Shown here: piece by piece, positions 63,377 through 64,000 of the stretch | Numbering within the stretch: the stretch's first letter is position 1 | Layout of the letters: each line of letters starts with the position of its first letter | DNA from: Paludibacteraceae bacterium | GTDB taxonomy: Bacteria > Bacteroidota > Bacteroidia > Bacteroidales > Paludibacteraceae | DNA: 64,000 nucleotides | Direction of reading: 5' to 3' | Assembly (NCBI GenBank): GCA_031292565.1 | Contig: JARLGW010000012.1 | Coordinates: 124,001 to 188,000 of the forward strand | Position numbers and translations under genes: made by a program | The notes under the pieces: generated by a model | The model's database searches: none | Told to the model about the DNA's origin: nothing | What the model saw: only the letters and a program-made list of their open reading frames with translations

Positions 63377-63405
63377 ATTTTTATTTGATAGAATAACTAA
63401 ACTCA

Positions 63406-64000
63406 ATGAATGAATTGTGTGATAAAATATTGCTAACTGGAGCTACCGGAATGCTGGGAGCTCATTTGTTATGGCATTTGCTTCAAAAAGGAGCGAGGGT
63501 AAGAGCGTTGAAACGAAAACGAAGCGACTTTGAGCAAACAGAGTTAATTTTTCATTTCTACAATGATAAATTAAGCCGTTACGTCAAGCAAATAGAGTGG
63601 GTGGAGGGTGATGTGCTCGATGTCTTGTCGGTGGAAAAAGCCATGCAAGGGATAGACACGGTTTATCATTGTGCCGCCAAAGTTTCCTTTTCCAATCAAG
63701 AGGATAATTTGACTGATATAAACGTAAAAGGTACTCAGCATGTAGTGGATGCGGCGTTGAAAAATGGGGTGCGACGGTTTTGCTTCGTTAGTTCCATTGG
63801 TGCATTAAGTGCTTCGGTCAAAGAGGGTATGGTGGACGAGTGTTGTTTTGGAATCGTTGAGGCTAATGGGTCTGCTTACTCACGAAGTAAATATTATTCG
63901 GAAAAAATAGTGTGTGATGCTATAGACAAGGGGTTGCCCGCCGTGATAGTAAATCCCGGAGTAATAATGGGCTATGCCAAACCGGGCAATGGTACCATGC
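63406..64000 (+). CDS. NAD-dependent epimerase/dehydratase family protein (partial, 3' end outside window)
   Basis: Extended SDR of which the first 198 codons are present. The NAD site is ILLTGATGMLGAHLL near the start. It is followed by VEGDVLDVLSVEKAMQGID, TVYHCAAKVSFS and FVSSIGALS. The catalytic Tyr-x3-Lys is in AYSRSKYYSEK (about 165-175), and VIVNPGVIMG follows. Sequences of this type are often annotated as nucleoside-diphosphate-sugar epimerases or dihydroflavonol-reductase-like; the substrate is unknown. Confidence 0.88.
   Translation, partial: MNELCDKILLTGATGMLGAHLLWHLLQKGARVRALKRKRSDFEQTELIFHFYNDKLSRYVKQIEWVEGDVLDVLSVEKAMQGIDTVYHCAAKVSFSNQEDNLTDINVKGTQHVVDAALKNGVRRFCFVSSIGALSASVKEGMVDECCFGIVEANGSAYSRSKYYSEKIVCDAIDKGLPAVIVNPGVIMGYAKPGNGTM

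Overview
The window comes from a moderately AT-rich chromosome of a Bacteroidetes bacterium, most likely order Bacteroidales. Four kinds of evidence support this. Many promoters carry the phylum's TAnnTTTG -7 box. A secreted hydrolase ends in a type IX secretion (T9SS) type A tail, and a remnant of a type B tail lies near the left end. GldA-type ABC, DUF4254 and DUF4271 genes are present. The order mnmG - (adenine gene) - uvrC - dtd - mazG-like - deoC is also familiar from this order. I see no rRNA, tRNA, CRISPR array, insertion sequence or prophage; the content is mostly core chromosome.

Layout. 0.1-10 kb: metY, a T9SS type B remnant, yifB/comM, ahcY, a large T9SS-exported glycosidase-like protein, a small exported protein with a sorting-tail-like C-terminus, and an EamA transporter. 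10-13.2 kb: a leftward operon DUF4254 - GT9 - thiL - rpiB. 13.5-17.4 kb: a QorB-like reductase, an FNR-like reductase, gldA-like and ruvB. 17.4-27.1 kb: a surface glycan/LPS block with a flippase, LtaS-like phosphotransferase, GT11 fucosyltransferase, O-antigen ligase/polymerase, LpxL-like acyltransferase, and GT2, GT-A and GT4 enzymes. 27.1-36.8 kb: RNase HI, xerD, an SDR, mnmG, adenine deaminase, uvrC, dtd, a MazG-like protein and deoC. 37-44.8 kb: a DOPA-dioxygenase-like protein, nadA, an ArgD-type aminotransferase, a TGS-uridine kinase, rpoN, a PAP2-like protein and tadA. 44.9-46.6 kb: a MarR-controlled divergon. 46.6-54 kb: leftward envelope genes (NlpC/P60-LysM, a hypothetical, a prenyl synthase, ddl, rluD, a PASTA protein), rpmH and a secreted papain-like protein. 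54-59.6 kb: a MarR - TolC - HlyD - two ABC-2 permease export operon. 59.7-63.3 kb: tatD-like, yidD, rnpA, hemD, DUF4271 and LOG. The window ends inside an NAD-dependent epimerase.

The most interesting non-coding structure is around 27.8-38.2 kb. Three parS-like 16-mers lie at the 3' end of xerD and just after mnmG. About 6 kb to the right is a 405-base AT-rich gap before nadA, carrying seven DnaA-box-like TTAT(C/T)A motifs. Spot counts suggest that strand composition changes from C/A-heavy on the left to G/T-heavy on the right. Together these make a testable case that the window contains or borders the chromosome origin.

Other non-coding signals worth attention are: twin perfect palindromes between divergent promoters in the MarR/DUF169 divergon; a terminator palindrome that makes two convergent genes both end in Leu-Glu-Val-stop; and a 38-base dispersed palindromic repeat found in two convergent gene gaps. 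No wholly new multi-gene system was recognised.
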